Source: Pseudomonas benzenivorans (GTDB lineage Bacteria > Pseudomonadota > Gammaproteobacteria > Pseudomonadales > Pseudomonadaceae). Taken from it: a stretch of DNA of 64,000 nucleotides. The notes beneath the pieces were generated by a model. The model had not been told where the DNA came from and ran no database searches. It saw only the letters and a program-made list of their open reading frames with translations. The DNA is taken from the NCBI RefSeq assembly GCF_900100495.1, contig NZ_FNCT01000002.1:310001-374000 (forward strand), written 5' to 3'. The position numbers and the translations under genes are program-made. Below, one piece after another: positions 19,437-29,955 of the stretch. Each line of letters starts with the position of its first letter. Positions within the stretch are counted from its first letter, which is position 1.

Positions 19437-20702
19437 ATGCCTTTCTCCACTCCCGCCCGCGCCTGCGGCATCGATTTCGGCACCTCCAACTCCACCGTCG
19501 GCTGGCAGCGCCCCGGCACAGAGGCGTTGATCGCCCTGGAAGATGGCAAGATCACCCTGCCCTCGGTGATCTTCTTCAACTTCGAGGAGCGCCGCCCGGT
19601 CTACGGCCGCCTGGCCCTGCACGAGTACCTGGACGGCTACGAAGGCCGGCTGATGCGCTCGCTGAAGAGCCTGCTGGGCTCCAAGCTGCTGAAGAGCGAG
19701 ACCACGGTGCTCGGCAGCGCCCTGCCGTTCAAGGACCTGCTCGGCTTCTTCATCGGCGAGCTCAAGCAACGCGCCGAAGCCGTGGCCGAGCGGCCGTTCG
19801 AGGAAGTGGTGCTGGGCCGTCCGGTGTTCTTCGTCGACGACGACCCGGCGGCCGACCTGGAGGCGCAGAACACCCTGGTGGCGGTGGCGCACAAGCTCGG
19901 CTTCAAGGAGGTGTCGTTCCAGTACGAGCCGATCGCCGCGGCCTTCGACTACGAATCGGGGATCAGCCGCGAGGAGCTGGTGCTGATCGTCGATATCGGC
20001 GGCGGCACCTCGGACTTCTCCCTGGTGCGCCTGGCGCCCGAACGCCGCGCGCTGGCCGAGCGACAGGACGACATCCTCGCCACCGGCGGCGTGCACATCG
20101 GCGGCACCGACTTCGACAAGCAGCTCTCGCTGGCCGGGGTGATGCCGCTGTTCGGCTACGGCAGCCGGATGAAGAGCGACGCGCCGATGCCGACCAGCGT
20201 GCACCTGAACCTCGCCACCTGGCACACGATCAACGCGGTGTATGCGCAGAAGTCCAAGCTGGCGCTGCAGAGCATGCGCTACGACATCCTCGACCCGACC
20301 GGCATCGACCGCCTGTTCCAGCTGATCGAGCAGCGCGCCGGGCACTGGCTGGCGATGCAGGTGGAAGACAGCAAGATCGCCCTGACCGAACAGGACGCGC
20401 GGCCGATCGAGCTGGCACGCATCGAGCCGGGGCTGGTAGCCGAGCTGAGCCGCGGGCTGTTCGAAGACGCCATCGAGCCGCTGCTGGCGCGCATCCGCGC
20501 CAGCGTGAGGCAACTGCTCGGGGATGCCGGGGTGGGCGTCGAACAGGTCGATACGCTGTTCTTCACCGGCGGTTCCAGCGGCATCCCGGCGCTGCGCCAG
20601 GGCGTCGCGGCGCTGCTGCCGAACGCCCGGCACGTGGAAGGCAACACCTTCGGCAGCATCGGCAGCGGCCTGGCCATCGAGGCGCAGAAGCGCTACGGCT
20701 GA
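19437..20702 (+). CDS. Hsp70-like ATPase (YegD-type)
   Basis: A 421-residue actin/Hsp70-fold ATPase. Phosphate-1 motif CGIDFGTSNSTVGW is at residues 10-23, phosphate-2 motif VDIGGGTSDFSLV is in the middle, and the adenosine motif FFTGGSSGIPALR is near residue 380. It is shorter than DnaK (about 640) and has no peptide-binding domain or lid, as in YegD. Clients and co-chaperones are unknown. ATG 19437 follows AGGAA. By recall the PAO1 orthologue (PA4873) is next to the oxaloacetate decarboxylase gene, so the neighbourhood is conserved with insertions. Confidence 0.88.
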   Translation: MPFSTPARACGIDFGTSNSTVGWQRPGTEALIALEDGKITLPSVIFFNFEERRPVYGRLALHEYLDGYEGRLMRSLKSLLGSKLLKSETTVLGSALPFKDLLGFFIGELKQRAEAVAERPFEEVVLGRPVFFVDDDPAADLEAQNTLVAVAHKLGFKEVSFQYEPIAAAFDYESGISREELVLIVDIGGGTSDFSLVRLAPERRALAERQDDILATGGVHIGGTDFDKQLSLAGVMPLFGYGSRMKSDAPMPTSVHLNLATWHTINAVYAQKSKLALQSMRYDILDPTGIDRLFQLIEQRAGHWLAMQVEDSKIALTEQDARPIELARIEPGLVAELSRGLFEDAIEPLLARIRASVRQLLGDAGVGVEQVDTLFFTGGSSGIPALRQGVAALLPNARHVEGNTFGSIGSGLAIEAQKRYG

Positions 20703-20722
20703 GTACAGCGGACATCGCACCG

Positions 20723-20766
20723 TAGCCCGGATAAGCGCCAGCGCGATCCGGGAGCGATTTAGGCCA
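20723..20766. repeat. GTAGCCCGGAT-type intergenic repeat
   Basis: The stretch beginning GTAGCCCGGATAAGCGCCAG and running through CGCGATCCGGGAGCG has imperfect pairing between CCCGGAT and ATCCGGG. This is a common Pseudomonas intergenic repeat type, placed just after the Hsp70-like gene and before a REP palindrome. Confidence 0.5.
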
Positions 20767-20797
20767 TCCACCCTACCCGGTTAAACAGCGCAAAAGC

Positions 20798-20858
20798 TCG
20801 CGGCTAAAGCCCCTCCCACAGATGCGCTATCGACCTGTGGGAGGGGCTTTAGCCGCGA
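20798..20858. repeat. REP-type inverted repeat (reverse arrangement of the urtD-urtE copy)
   Basis: Perfect 23-base arms at 20798-20820 (starting TCGCGGCTAAAGCCCCTCCC) and 20836-20858, 15 bases apart. The arms are the same sequence as at 7673-7738 but in the opposite order, so the unit points inward here and outward there. It lies between two genes that converge (Hsp70-like and ygiQ), where a bidirectional stem is useful. Confidence 0.85.
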
Positions 20859-20867
20859 CGGGCTGTA

Positions 20868-23180
<2,313 letters not shown>

Positions 23181-23598
23181 GGGGGTGACCGGCGTTGGGT
23201 ACGGGATGAAAAATCGCGGGCGCGGAATATAGCACAAAATTTAACCAAACCCGACCCCTCCGCTCGGGCTTTTACCTCCCCTCATCCCTCATGCACTCGC
23301 CTCCGCCCCTATCCAAAAGCGGGCGCGCGCTCAGGCATCGCAGTTATTGGGTCGTTTGGCAGCACACCGCCCAAGACGGGAAACAGCACAGCGCACAAGT
23401 TCGCCGCCGCCGAACTTTGGATCAATGGCCGTCACCCGGCCGTCACCTGAACACTCTCCAGCGCGCACATTTCGACAAGACCGATGCCCTCGACGACTCG
23501 TGTTTGGCAACCCGTCGCGGCATGCAGGCCCACCCAGCAGTTTGAGGAGGCACCTGCTCTAAACAATAAAAACAACGAGTCCATTGAGGGCATCTTTC
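23181..23598. other. Divergent intergenic region with leader of the GH3 operon
   Basis: 418 bases between leftward ygiQ and the rightward five-gene operon. No gene is seen. Near the 3' end is an A-rich leader (23562-23580) matching Hfq/Crc targets. No clear sigma70 promoter was found by eye; two TGGCA stretches resembling sigma54 -24 elements have the wrong spacing. Confidence 0.5.
23562..23569 (+). promoter_or_regulatory. Candidate Hfq/Crc catabolite-repression site
   Basis: AACAATAA exactly matches the Pseudomonas CA motif AAYAAYAA and is followed at once by AAACAACG, a second near-match. It is about 30 bases before the first start codon of the GH3 operon (23599), where Hfq with Crc blocks ribosome loading. 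This predicts carbon catabolite repression relieved by CrcZ-type RNAs. Confidence 0.55.
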
Positions 23599-24423
23599 AT
23601 GCTTGCACCTGCCGAAAAACTGAGCAGCCGCTATGTACCCTTGCAACGTTTGAGTCCTGCCGATACCCAGCAGATGTACGCCATCTTCTCGCAGTACTAC
23701 CAGAACACCACGCAACAGACCTTCCTCCACGACCTGTCGCGCAAGAGCGGCGTGATCCTCGCGCGTACCCGCAAGAGCAAACGCATCGTCGGCTTCTCGA
23801 CCCTCACAGACTTCGACATCACTGTCGACGGCAAACGCGCCAGGGGCCTGTTCAGCGGCGACACCATAGTCGAGCCGGCTTACTGGGGCGTTCGCTGCCT
23901 GCACGTCGCGTTCTACCTGCAACTGATGCGCGTACGCCTGCGCCATCCACTGACGCCGCTCTACTGGTTGTTGATTTCCAAGGGCTACAAGACCTATCTG
24001 CTGCTGACCCGCAACTTCTACGCTTACTTCCCCGACCGCAACACGCCCAACAGCCCTCTACAGCAGGTCGTTTCGGCCTACAGCCAGCAGCTCTTCCCCG
24101 AGGCCTTCGACCCGCAACGCATGCTGCTGGACTTCGGCGAAGGTGCGCAGCACCTGAAGGACGAAGTCGCCGGCATTACCCCCGAGATGTGCATGCAGGA
24201 CGCCGACATCGCCTATTTCGAGCAGTGCAACCCGTCCTGGCGGCGTGGCACCGAGCTGCCCTGCGCCGGTGAAGTGTCCTATTCCGCCCTGCTGCGCTAT
24301 TGCTACCGCCTGGGCCTGAAGCTGTTGCGCCGCAACCTGGATTGGCGAGCGGCCGCGGCTGCCGCGCAGAACCAGGCACAGGCCAACGCCACAAGGGACG
24401 GCTCGACCGAGCTGAGCCGATGA
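23599..24423 (+). CDS. GNAT-like protein of unknown substrate, first gene of the GH3 operon
   Basis: A 274-residue protein, not firmly assigned. The ATG at 23599 follows GAGGG by eight bases. The N-terminal half resembles an acyl-CoA N-acyltransferase fold: ILARTRKSKRIVGFSTLTDF, then RARGLFSGDTIVEPAYWG, where such proteins have a beta strand and a donor-binding site. There is no signal peptide; LTPLYWLLISKGYKTYLLL is hydrophobic and may attach to the membrane. A classic R/Q-x-x-G-x-G/A motif is missing. The stop overlaps the GH3 gene start by four bases (ATGA), so the two products are probably used together. Confidence 0.6.
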   Translation: MLAPAEKLSSRYVPLQRLSPADTQQMYAIFSQYYQNTTQQTFLHDLSRKSGVILARTRKSKRIVGFSTLTDFDITVDGKRARGLFSGDTIVEPAYWGVRCLHVAFYLQLMRVRLRHPLTPLYWLLISKGYKTYLLLTRNFYAYFPDRNTPNSPLQQVVSAYSQQLFPEAFDPQRMLLDFGEGAQHLKDEVAGITPEMCMQDADIAYFEQCNPSWRRGTELPCAGEVSYSALLRYCYRLGLKLLRRNLDWRAAAAAAQNQAQANATRDGSTELSR

Positions 24424-26051
24424 CCGCAGCGATCGCCAGCCGTGGCGGCCACAGCCTGCTCAGGGCATTCATGTGCAGTGGGCTGCAGCGTTTCGAACGT
24501 CAGGCCCACGACCTCGAGGCCGTGCAGCGCCGCCTGCTGCGCGACTGGAGCCAACGCTTCGTACGCTCCCCGCGTGGCCGCAACAGCGGCATTATCCCCG
24601 AAGACAGCTGGGAGCAGGTGACCGCACGCCTGCCCAGCAGCCACTACAGCGACTACCAGGACGACCTCGAACGGCAACGCCGAGAGCACAGCCAACGCCT
24701 GATCGACAGCCCGATCAGGCGCTACCAGCCGACCAGTGGCTCGACCTCGGCGATCAAGTGGATTCCCTACACCCGCTCCTTTCTCGCCGAACTCGACCGG
24801 GCGATCGGCCCCTGGATCGGCGACCTCTATCGGCAGTACCCACAGATCGCCCAGGGCAGTCACTACTGGTCGCTGTCATGGATTCCCAGCGCACTACGCG
24901 ACACCAGCAGCGCCGACCTCAACGACGACATGCAATTGATGTCGCTGGGCAAACGCCTGATCGCCGGCCTGACCCAGACCGCGCCACCGGGCATCGCCCT
25001 GGCCGGCAGCGCCGACGACTCGCTATTCGCCACGCTGGCCTTCCTCGCGGCGGATGCCCGCCTGAGCGTGATGTCGATCTGGAGCCCGACCTTCGGCCTC
25101 GGCCTGCTGGAGCAACTGGGCCATTGCCGCGAAGAGCTGGCCGAAGTGCTCAACCGCGGCCATTGGGGCCAGCGTAGCGCCGCCATGGCCGCGCTGCGCT
25201 GCCCGCGCTCAACGGCCGCCGCCCAGCGTCTGCGCGCCTGGGATGGCACGGCGGCCCCGGCATTCTTCGCCGAACTCTGGCCGCAGCTGGCGCTGGTCAG
25301 CGCCTGGGACACCGCAGCCGCCGCGCCCTGGGCCCAACGCCTGCAACAACTACTGCCGCAGGCACGCTTTCAAGGCAAGGGGCTGTGGGCCACCGAAGGC
25401 GTGGTCACCTTGCCGTTTCGCGGCCGCTACCCACTGGCCTACCGCAGCCATGTCTACGAATTCGAAGACCTCGACAACGGCAGGATTCTGCCGCCCTGGG
25501 CCCTGCGTCAGGGCCAACAGGTGATGCCGCTGCTGACCACCGGCAGCGGCTTCGCCCGCTACCGGATGAATGACGTCCTCGAGGTCAGCGGCCACTGGCG
25601 CACGCTGCCCTGCTTCCGCTTTCTCGGGCGCAACGATGGCGTCGATCTGGTCGGCGAGAAAATCAGTGCAACCCTGGCGCAAACCGTGCTCGACCGCCTC
25701 GACTATGCCGGCCGACTGCCGATCACCCTGCTGGCCCTGGACGACAGCAGCGGCGGCCGACCCGGCTATGTGTTGCTGCTCGAGAGCAGCGCCGAGCAGG
25801 GCTTGCCCGCCCTGCAGAGCCTGGCCCAGCAGCTGGAAAGCGGTTTGCTGGACAATTTCCACTACCGCCTGGCCCGTGACCTCGGCCAGCTCGCCGCCGC
25901 GCGCTGCATCGCCCAGCCGCAGATGCGTCAGCTGTACCTGGAACAGGCACGGGCGCGCGGCATGCTTGAGGGCAATATCAAGCTCGAAGCCCTGCGCCAC
26001 TGGCCCGGCAAACTGTCCGCCAGCCTGCGCCAGCTGTTACAGGTGAGCTGA
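24420..26051 (+). CDS. GH3-type ATP-dependent acyl-acid-amido synthetase
   Basis: A 543-residue adenylating enzyme of the GH3 fold. The phosphate-binding motif is TSGSTSAIK at residues 105-113; WATEGVVTLPF matches the adenine-binding strand; YRMNDVLEV near 380-388 and FLGRNDGVDLVGEKIS near 400-415 correspond to the YRxGD and FxxRxxx-LN/GEK elements. Plant GH3 enzymes join carboxylic acids to amino acids through an acyl-AMP intermediate; bacterial members are little studied, and their substrates cannot be read from sequence. It overlaps the preceding gene by four bases and shares TGATG with the next, so expression is tightly coupled. Cytoplasmic, with no signal peptide. Confidence 0.82.
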   Translation: MTAAIASRGGHSLLRAFMCSGLQRFERQAHDLEAVQRRLLRDWSQRFVRSPRGRNSGIIPEDSWEQVTARLPSSHYSDYQDDLERQRREHSQRLIDSPIRRYQPTSGSTSAIKWIPYTRSFLAELDRAIGPWIGDLYRQYPQIAQGSHYWSLSWIPSALRDTSSADLNDDMQLMSLGKRLIAGLTQTAPPGIALAGSADDSLFATLAFLAADARLSVMSIWSPTFGLGLLEQLGHCREELAEVLNRGHWGQRSAAMAALRCPRSTAAAQRLRAWDGTAAPAFFAELWPQLALVSAWDTAAAAPWAQRLQQLLPQARFQGKGLWATEGVVTLPFRGRYPLAYRSHVYEFEDLDNGRILPPWALRQGQQVMPLLTTGSGFARYRMNDVLEVSGHWRTLPCFRFLGRNDGVDLVGEKISATLAQTVLDRLDYAGRLPITLLALDDSSGGRPGYVLLLESSAEQGLPALQSLAQQLESGLLDNFHYRLARDLGQLAAARCIAQPQMRQLYLEQARARGMLEGNIKLEALRHWPGKLSASLRQLLQVS

Positions 26052-27157
26052 TGCCGGACAATCACGAGATTCTGGTACGCCCGGCCCGACCCGAGGACAA
26101 TCCGGCGCTGCTCGACCTGCTGCGGCGCACGCCGCAGATGGGCAGCGTTACCCTGACCTTCGAGCGCGAGCCGGATTTTTTCAGCGGTGCCCGGGTGGCC
26201 TGCGAAGTACCACGGGTACTGGTCGCCGAGCGCCGCGAGCACCCAGGCAGGTTGCTCGGCATGGTGGATATCGGCCAACGCCAGCAGCACCTCAATGGCC
26301 AACCCTGCACAGTCGGCTACCTGCATGACCTGCGCATCGCCGCCGAAGGGCGCGGCGGCCGCGTGCTGGCCGCACTGTTTCGCGCCATCGCCACGGCCAT
26401 GCAGGCACCCGGCAGCTGGATGGAGGCCGTGATTCTCGAAGACAACCTGGTGCCCCTGGGTATCGTTGGCCGTGGCCGGCCTGGCCTGCCCACCTTCTAT
26501 CCGAACGGCCGCATCACCACCAGTCTGTTGCCCGGCCGCCAGTCCCGCAGCCGAGCCGACAGCGGCCTGCAGATCCGCGCAGCGAGCGCTGCGGATGCGC
26601 AGCAGCTGCAACAGCTGTGGCAGCAGGCCGGCAGCCGCCAGGGCTTCCCCGTCTATCGGGTCCAGGATCTGCTGGCGGGCAGCCCTTACTACCAGGGGCT
26701 GCGGATCGAGGACTACTGGCTGGCCTGTATCGGCCAGCGTGCGGTCGGCGTGGTCGGGGTGTGGAACCAGAAGGCCTTCAAGCAGACCCGCGTGGCCCGC
26801 TACAGCCCCTGGCTGGCCGCCCTGCGCAGGCCCTACAACCTCTGCAGCCAGCTGTTCGGCGGGTTGCACCTGCCCGCCGTCGGCAACACCTTCAACTATC
26901 TGAACCTGCACGGGCTGAGCGTGCTGAACAACGACCCGCTGATTTTCCAGGCGCTGCTCGAACATGTCCTGGCCCACCAGGTACAGCCCCAACAAAGCCT
27001 GGTGTGCGGCTTCTTCGACGACGACCCACTGGCGCAAGTCGTACGCCCTTACCGGCGTCAGACCCTGCACAGCTGCCACTTCCTGCTCAGCTACGACCAC
27101 GATCCGCGCCCGGCACAGGCGCGCGGCCCCCGCCATGTCGAAATCGCCCGCCTGTGA
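26051..27157 (+). CDS. Two-domain GNAT-like acyltransferase
   Basis: A 368-residue protein with GNAT-like features. The first half starts ILVRPARPEDNPALLDLLRR, as in GNAT enzymes, and contains VGYLHDLRIAAEGRGGRVLAAL, matching the acetyl-CoA pyrophosphate loop (R-x-x-G-R/G-x-x). The second half restarts with LQIRAASAADAQQLQQLWQ, so it looks like a tandem GNAT, with the second domain lacking a clear donor-binding loop. The start overlaps the GH3 stop by one base (TGATG). Together with GH3 it suggests acylation of an amine or amide product; the substrate is unknown. Confidence 0.7.
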   Translation: MPDNHEILVRPARPEDNPALLDLLRRTPQMGSVTLTFEREPDFFSGARVACEVPRVLVAERREHPGRLLGMVDIGQRQQHLNGQPCTVGYLHDLRIAAEGRGGRVLAALFRAIATAMQAPGSWMEAVILEDNLVPLGIVGRGRPGLPTFYPNGRITTSLLPGRQSRSRADSGLQIRAASAADAQQLQQLWQQAGSRQGFPVYRVQDLLAGSPYYQGLRIEDYWLACIGQRAVGVVGVWNQKAFKQTRVARYSPWLAALRRPYNLCSQLFGGLHLPAVGNTFNYLNLHGLSVLNNDPLIFQALLEHVLAHQVQPQQSLVCGFFDDDPLAQVVRPYRRQTLHSCHFLLSYDHDPRPAQARGPRHVEIARL

Positions 27158-27170
27158 GAGCCGCCCGACC

Positions 27171-28265
27171 ATGACCCACGCCGAACCTTCCCGCCCCATC
27201 GCAGCCACACCGGTCGACCTGGACCCGGGCTACGCCATGGATGCCAAGACCCTGCGCCGCCTGACCCTGTTCGCCACCGTGCTGCTCTGCATCGCCCTGG
27301 CTTTCGGGGCGTACTGGACGCTGCACGCGCGCTTTCTCGAAAGCACCGACAACGCCTATGTGCGCGCCGATATCGTGGTGGTCTCCAGCCAGCTTGCCGC
27401 ACGCATCACCCGCATACAGGTGGAGGACAACCAATGGGTCGAGGCCGGTGACACCCTGGCCAGCCTCGACGACGCCGACTTCGTCTATCAGGAACAGCGC
27501 ATCCAGACCCAGATCGACGACCTGCAGGTCCAGCTGCACAGCCTGGCCAATCAGCACGCGCAGCAACAGGCGCGGATTGAGGCGCAGGCCGCCGAGGTCC
27601 AGGCCAGCAGTGCCGAACTCGGCCGCCAGCAGGGCAATCTCGAACGCATCCGCACCCTGCGCCGGGGCGGCTTCGCCTCGGAGCAGCAGTTCTCCAGCCT
27701 CGGAGCCAATGTCGCGGTGGCCCGCGCCAGCGTCGACAAGGCCAGGGCCGGACTGAAGGGCCACCGCCTGGAGCTCAGCCAGTTGGATAACCGTCGCCAG
27801 CAACTGCAGAACCAGCTTGACGGTGCCCACAACGACCTGGCCCAGGCACACCTGAACCTGGCCCGTACGCAAATAGTCGCGCCGATAGCCGGACGCGTCG
27901 GCAACCGCTCGCTACGCGAGGGGCAGTACGTGCGTCCGGGCGAGGCGCTGCTCGCCCTGGTGCCGCGCAACGTCTGGGTACAGGCCAACTTCAAGGAAAC
28001 CCAGGTCGCGCGCATGCATCCGCAGCAAAAGGTCGAGCTGCGCTTCGATGCCCTCCCCGAGCTGCGCCTGCAAGGCACCCTCGATAGCCTGTACCCCGCC
28101 ACCGGCGCCGAATTCAGCCTGCTGCCGCCGGACAACGCCACCGGCAACTTCACCAAGGTTATCCAGCGCGTACCGGTGAAGATCCGCCTGCCGGAGAACA
28201 TTCCGGAACTGGAGCGCATTCGTCCCGGCATGTCGGTAGTGGCGACGGTGGACAGCCGTGACTGA
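27171..28265 (+). CDS. HlyD/EmrA-family membrane-fusion (adaptor) protein
   Basis: A 364-residue periplasmic adaptor. One N-terminal transmembrane segment (LTLFATVLLCIALAFGAYW, about residues 29-47) is followed by TDNAYVRADIVVVSSQLAARI, the hallmark lipoyl-like half-motif of EmrA. Then comes a long coiled coil with Gln/Ala/Glu repeats (about 110-215) and the second lipoyl half TQIVAPIAGRVGNRSLREGQ. In the EmrAB model it bridges the inner-membrane exporter and a TolC-type outer-membrane channel. No TolC gene is in the window. ATG 27171 is used. The stop overlaps the next gene. Confidence 0.9.
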   Translation: MTHAEPSRPIAATPVDLDPGYAMDAKTLRRLTLFATVLLCIALAFGAYWTLHARFLESTDNAYVRADIVVVSSQLAARITRIQVEDNQWVEAGDTLASLDDADFVYQEQRIQTQIDDLQVQLHSLANQHAQQQARIEAQAAEVQASSAELGRQQGNLERIRTLRRGGFASEQQFSSLGANVAVARASVDKARAGLKGHRLELSQLDNRRQQLQNQLDGAHNDLAQAHLNLARTQIVAPIAGRVGNRSLREGQYVRPGEALLALVPRNVWVQANFKETQVARMHPQQKVELRFDALPELRLQGTLDSLYPATGAEFSLLPPDNATGNFTKVIQRVPVKIRLPENIPELERIRPGMSVVATVDSRD

Positions 28266-29802
28266 GCAGCCGCCAGCGCTACGTGAGCCCAGCCTGCGCG
28301 ACTGGATAGCGGTCCTCAGTGCGATGCTCGGGGCCTTCATGGCGGTCATCGATATCCTGATCACCAACGCCTCGCTCAAGGAGATCCAGGCCGCCCTCGG
28401 GGCCACCCTCAGCGAAGGCTCATGGATCTCCACTTCTTATCTGGTCGCGGAGATCATCGTCATTCCGCTGACCGTCTGGCTGGTCGACCTGCTCGGCGCG
28501 CGCCGCCTGACTGTCTGGCTGTCGATCGGTTTTGTCGGTTCCTCGCTGCTCTGCTCGCTGGCCTGGTCGCTGCACAGCATGATCAGCTTTCGCGCCCTCC
28601 AGGGGCTGTGCGGTGGCGCCTTTATTCCGCTGGCCTTCAGCATGGTTCTGACACGCCTGCCGCCCCATCGCCGCCCGATCGGCATGGCGCTGTTCGCCGT
28701 CACCGCCACCTTCGCCCCGGCCATCGGCCCGTCCATCGGCGGTTGGCTGACGGAACACCTGGGCTGGCAATACCTGTTCTACATCAACCTGCCGCCAGGC
28801 CTGCTGATGATCTGCGGGCTGCTCTATGGCCTGGAGAAACGCGCCATCGACTGGCGGCAGATACGCCGCGCGGACTACGCCGGCATCTGCAGCATGGCCA
28901 TCGGCCTGGGCTGCTTGCAGGTGTTTCTCGAGGAGGGTTACCGCAGCGACTGGTTCAACTCGCGATTGATCGTGGTACTGGCACTTATCGCCTTCGTCAG
29001 CCTAGGCTGCTTTATCATCATCCAGCTGTCCCGCCAGCATCCGCTGCTCAACCTGCGCATTCTCAAGAACCGTAACTTCGCCCTCAGCTGCATCGCCGCC
29101 GTGGGCCTGGGCATCGGCCTGTATGGCTCGATCTACGCGCTGCCGCTCTACCTGTCGCAGATCCAGCACTACAGCCCGCTGCAGATCGGCGAGCTGATCA
29201 TGTGGATGGGCCTGCCGCAATTGGCGCTGATCCCCTGCGTACCGCTGCTGATGCGGGTTATCGACCCACGCCTGTTGTGCGCCATTGGTTTTATGCTGTT
29301 CGGCTATGCCAGTTTTATCAGCGGCTCGCTCAACCCCGACCTGTCAGGCACACAGCTGCTGCATATCCAGCTGATCCGCGCCGTCGGCCAGCCGCTGATT
29401 CTGATCACCTCGTCGCTGATCGCCACCAGCTACATCGAACACAAGGACGCCGGTGCCGCCTCGGCGCTGTTCAATATCCTGCGCAATCTCAGCGGCGCGA
29501 TCTTTATCGCCCTGCTGATGACCATGCTGCAGAACGACACCAGCCGCAATTACCAGTACCTCGGCGAATCGCTCAGCAACCTCAACCCTCAGGCCCTGGC
29601 CCGGCTCGAATGGCTCACGGCAAAGCTCGGCAGCGCGCAGCGCGCCCTCGCCGTGCTCAGCCAGGAAACCCGCGAGCAGGCCTCGATCCTTGCCTACAAC
29701 GAGGCCTTCCATATCATGGGCTGCGCGCTGGTGATCAGCGTGGTGGCGATGCTGTTCACCCGCCGCCTGCCGCCAGGCCTGAAACCTGGAGAGGTGCACT
29801 GA
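28258..29802 (+). CDS. DHA2-type MFS exporter, EmrB/QacA family
   Basis: A 514-residue inner-membrane proton antiporter. It has roughly 14 hydrophobic segments by eye. Conserved DHA2 pieces are present: AVIDILITNASLKEIQ in TM1, SYLVAEIIVIPLTVWLVDLLGARR in TM2/loop 2-3, and motif C-like FALTATFAPAIGPSIGGWL-type sequence in TM5. Start GTG 28258 lies inside the end of the emrA-like gene (overlap 8 bases). As the last gene of a five-gene operon with a GH3 synthetase, it probably exports the product rather than simply drugs, but this is inference. Confidence 0.9.
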   Translation: MTEQPPALREPSLRDWIAVLSAMLGAFMAVIDILITNASLKEIQAALGATLSEGSWISTSYLVAEIIVIPLTVWLVDLLGARRLTVWLSIGFVGSSLLCSLAWSLHSMISFRALQGLCGGAFIPLAFSMVLTRLPPHRRPIGMALFAVTATFAPAIGPSIGGWLTEHLGWQYLFYINLPPGLLMICGLLYGLEKRAIDWRQIRRADYAGICSMAIGLGCLQVFLEEGYRSDWFNSRLIVVLALIAFVSLGCFIIIQLSRQHPLLNLRILKNRNFALSCIAAVGLGIGLYGSIYALPLYLSQIQHYSPLQIGELIMWMGLPQLALIPCVPLLMRVIDPRLLCAIGFMLFGYASFISGSLNPDLSGTQLLHIQLIRAVGQPLILITSSLIATSYIEHKDAGAASALFNILRNLSGAIFIALLMTMLQNDTSRNYQYLGESLSNLNPQALARLEWLTAKLGSAQRALAVLSQETREQASILAYNEAFHIMGCALVISVVAMLFTRRLPPGLKPGEVH

Positions 29803-29898
29803 AGCAAAGCGGGCGTGGGGCGCATAAGCTCGGCAATTGCGACCGTCAGGATGGGGTAAACCGACCGCTAAGCTTGTGATCACAGTCGTGCTTGTGGC

Positions 29899-29904
29899 TA
29901 TACT
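29899..29904 (+). promoter_or_regulatory. Possible -10 element of the NicD-like gene
   Basis: TATACT, a five-of-six match to TATAAT, is 52 bases before the GTG start at 29956. The same TATACT at the same kind of distance precedes the decayed second copy (31936-31941). The -35 is weak in both. A TGTGATCACA palindrome overlaps the upstream side here. Confidence 0.4.
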
Positions 29905-29955
29905 CGACTCGGTCAAAGCATCGGCATCGATAGCTGGGTTCACGGAGTGCGTGTA

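Noticed and set aside
23400..23530. sigma54-like TGGCA sequences upstream of the GH3 operon
   Set aside because: The GC element is one base off the required spacing in each case.
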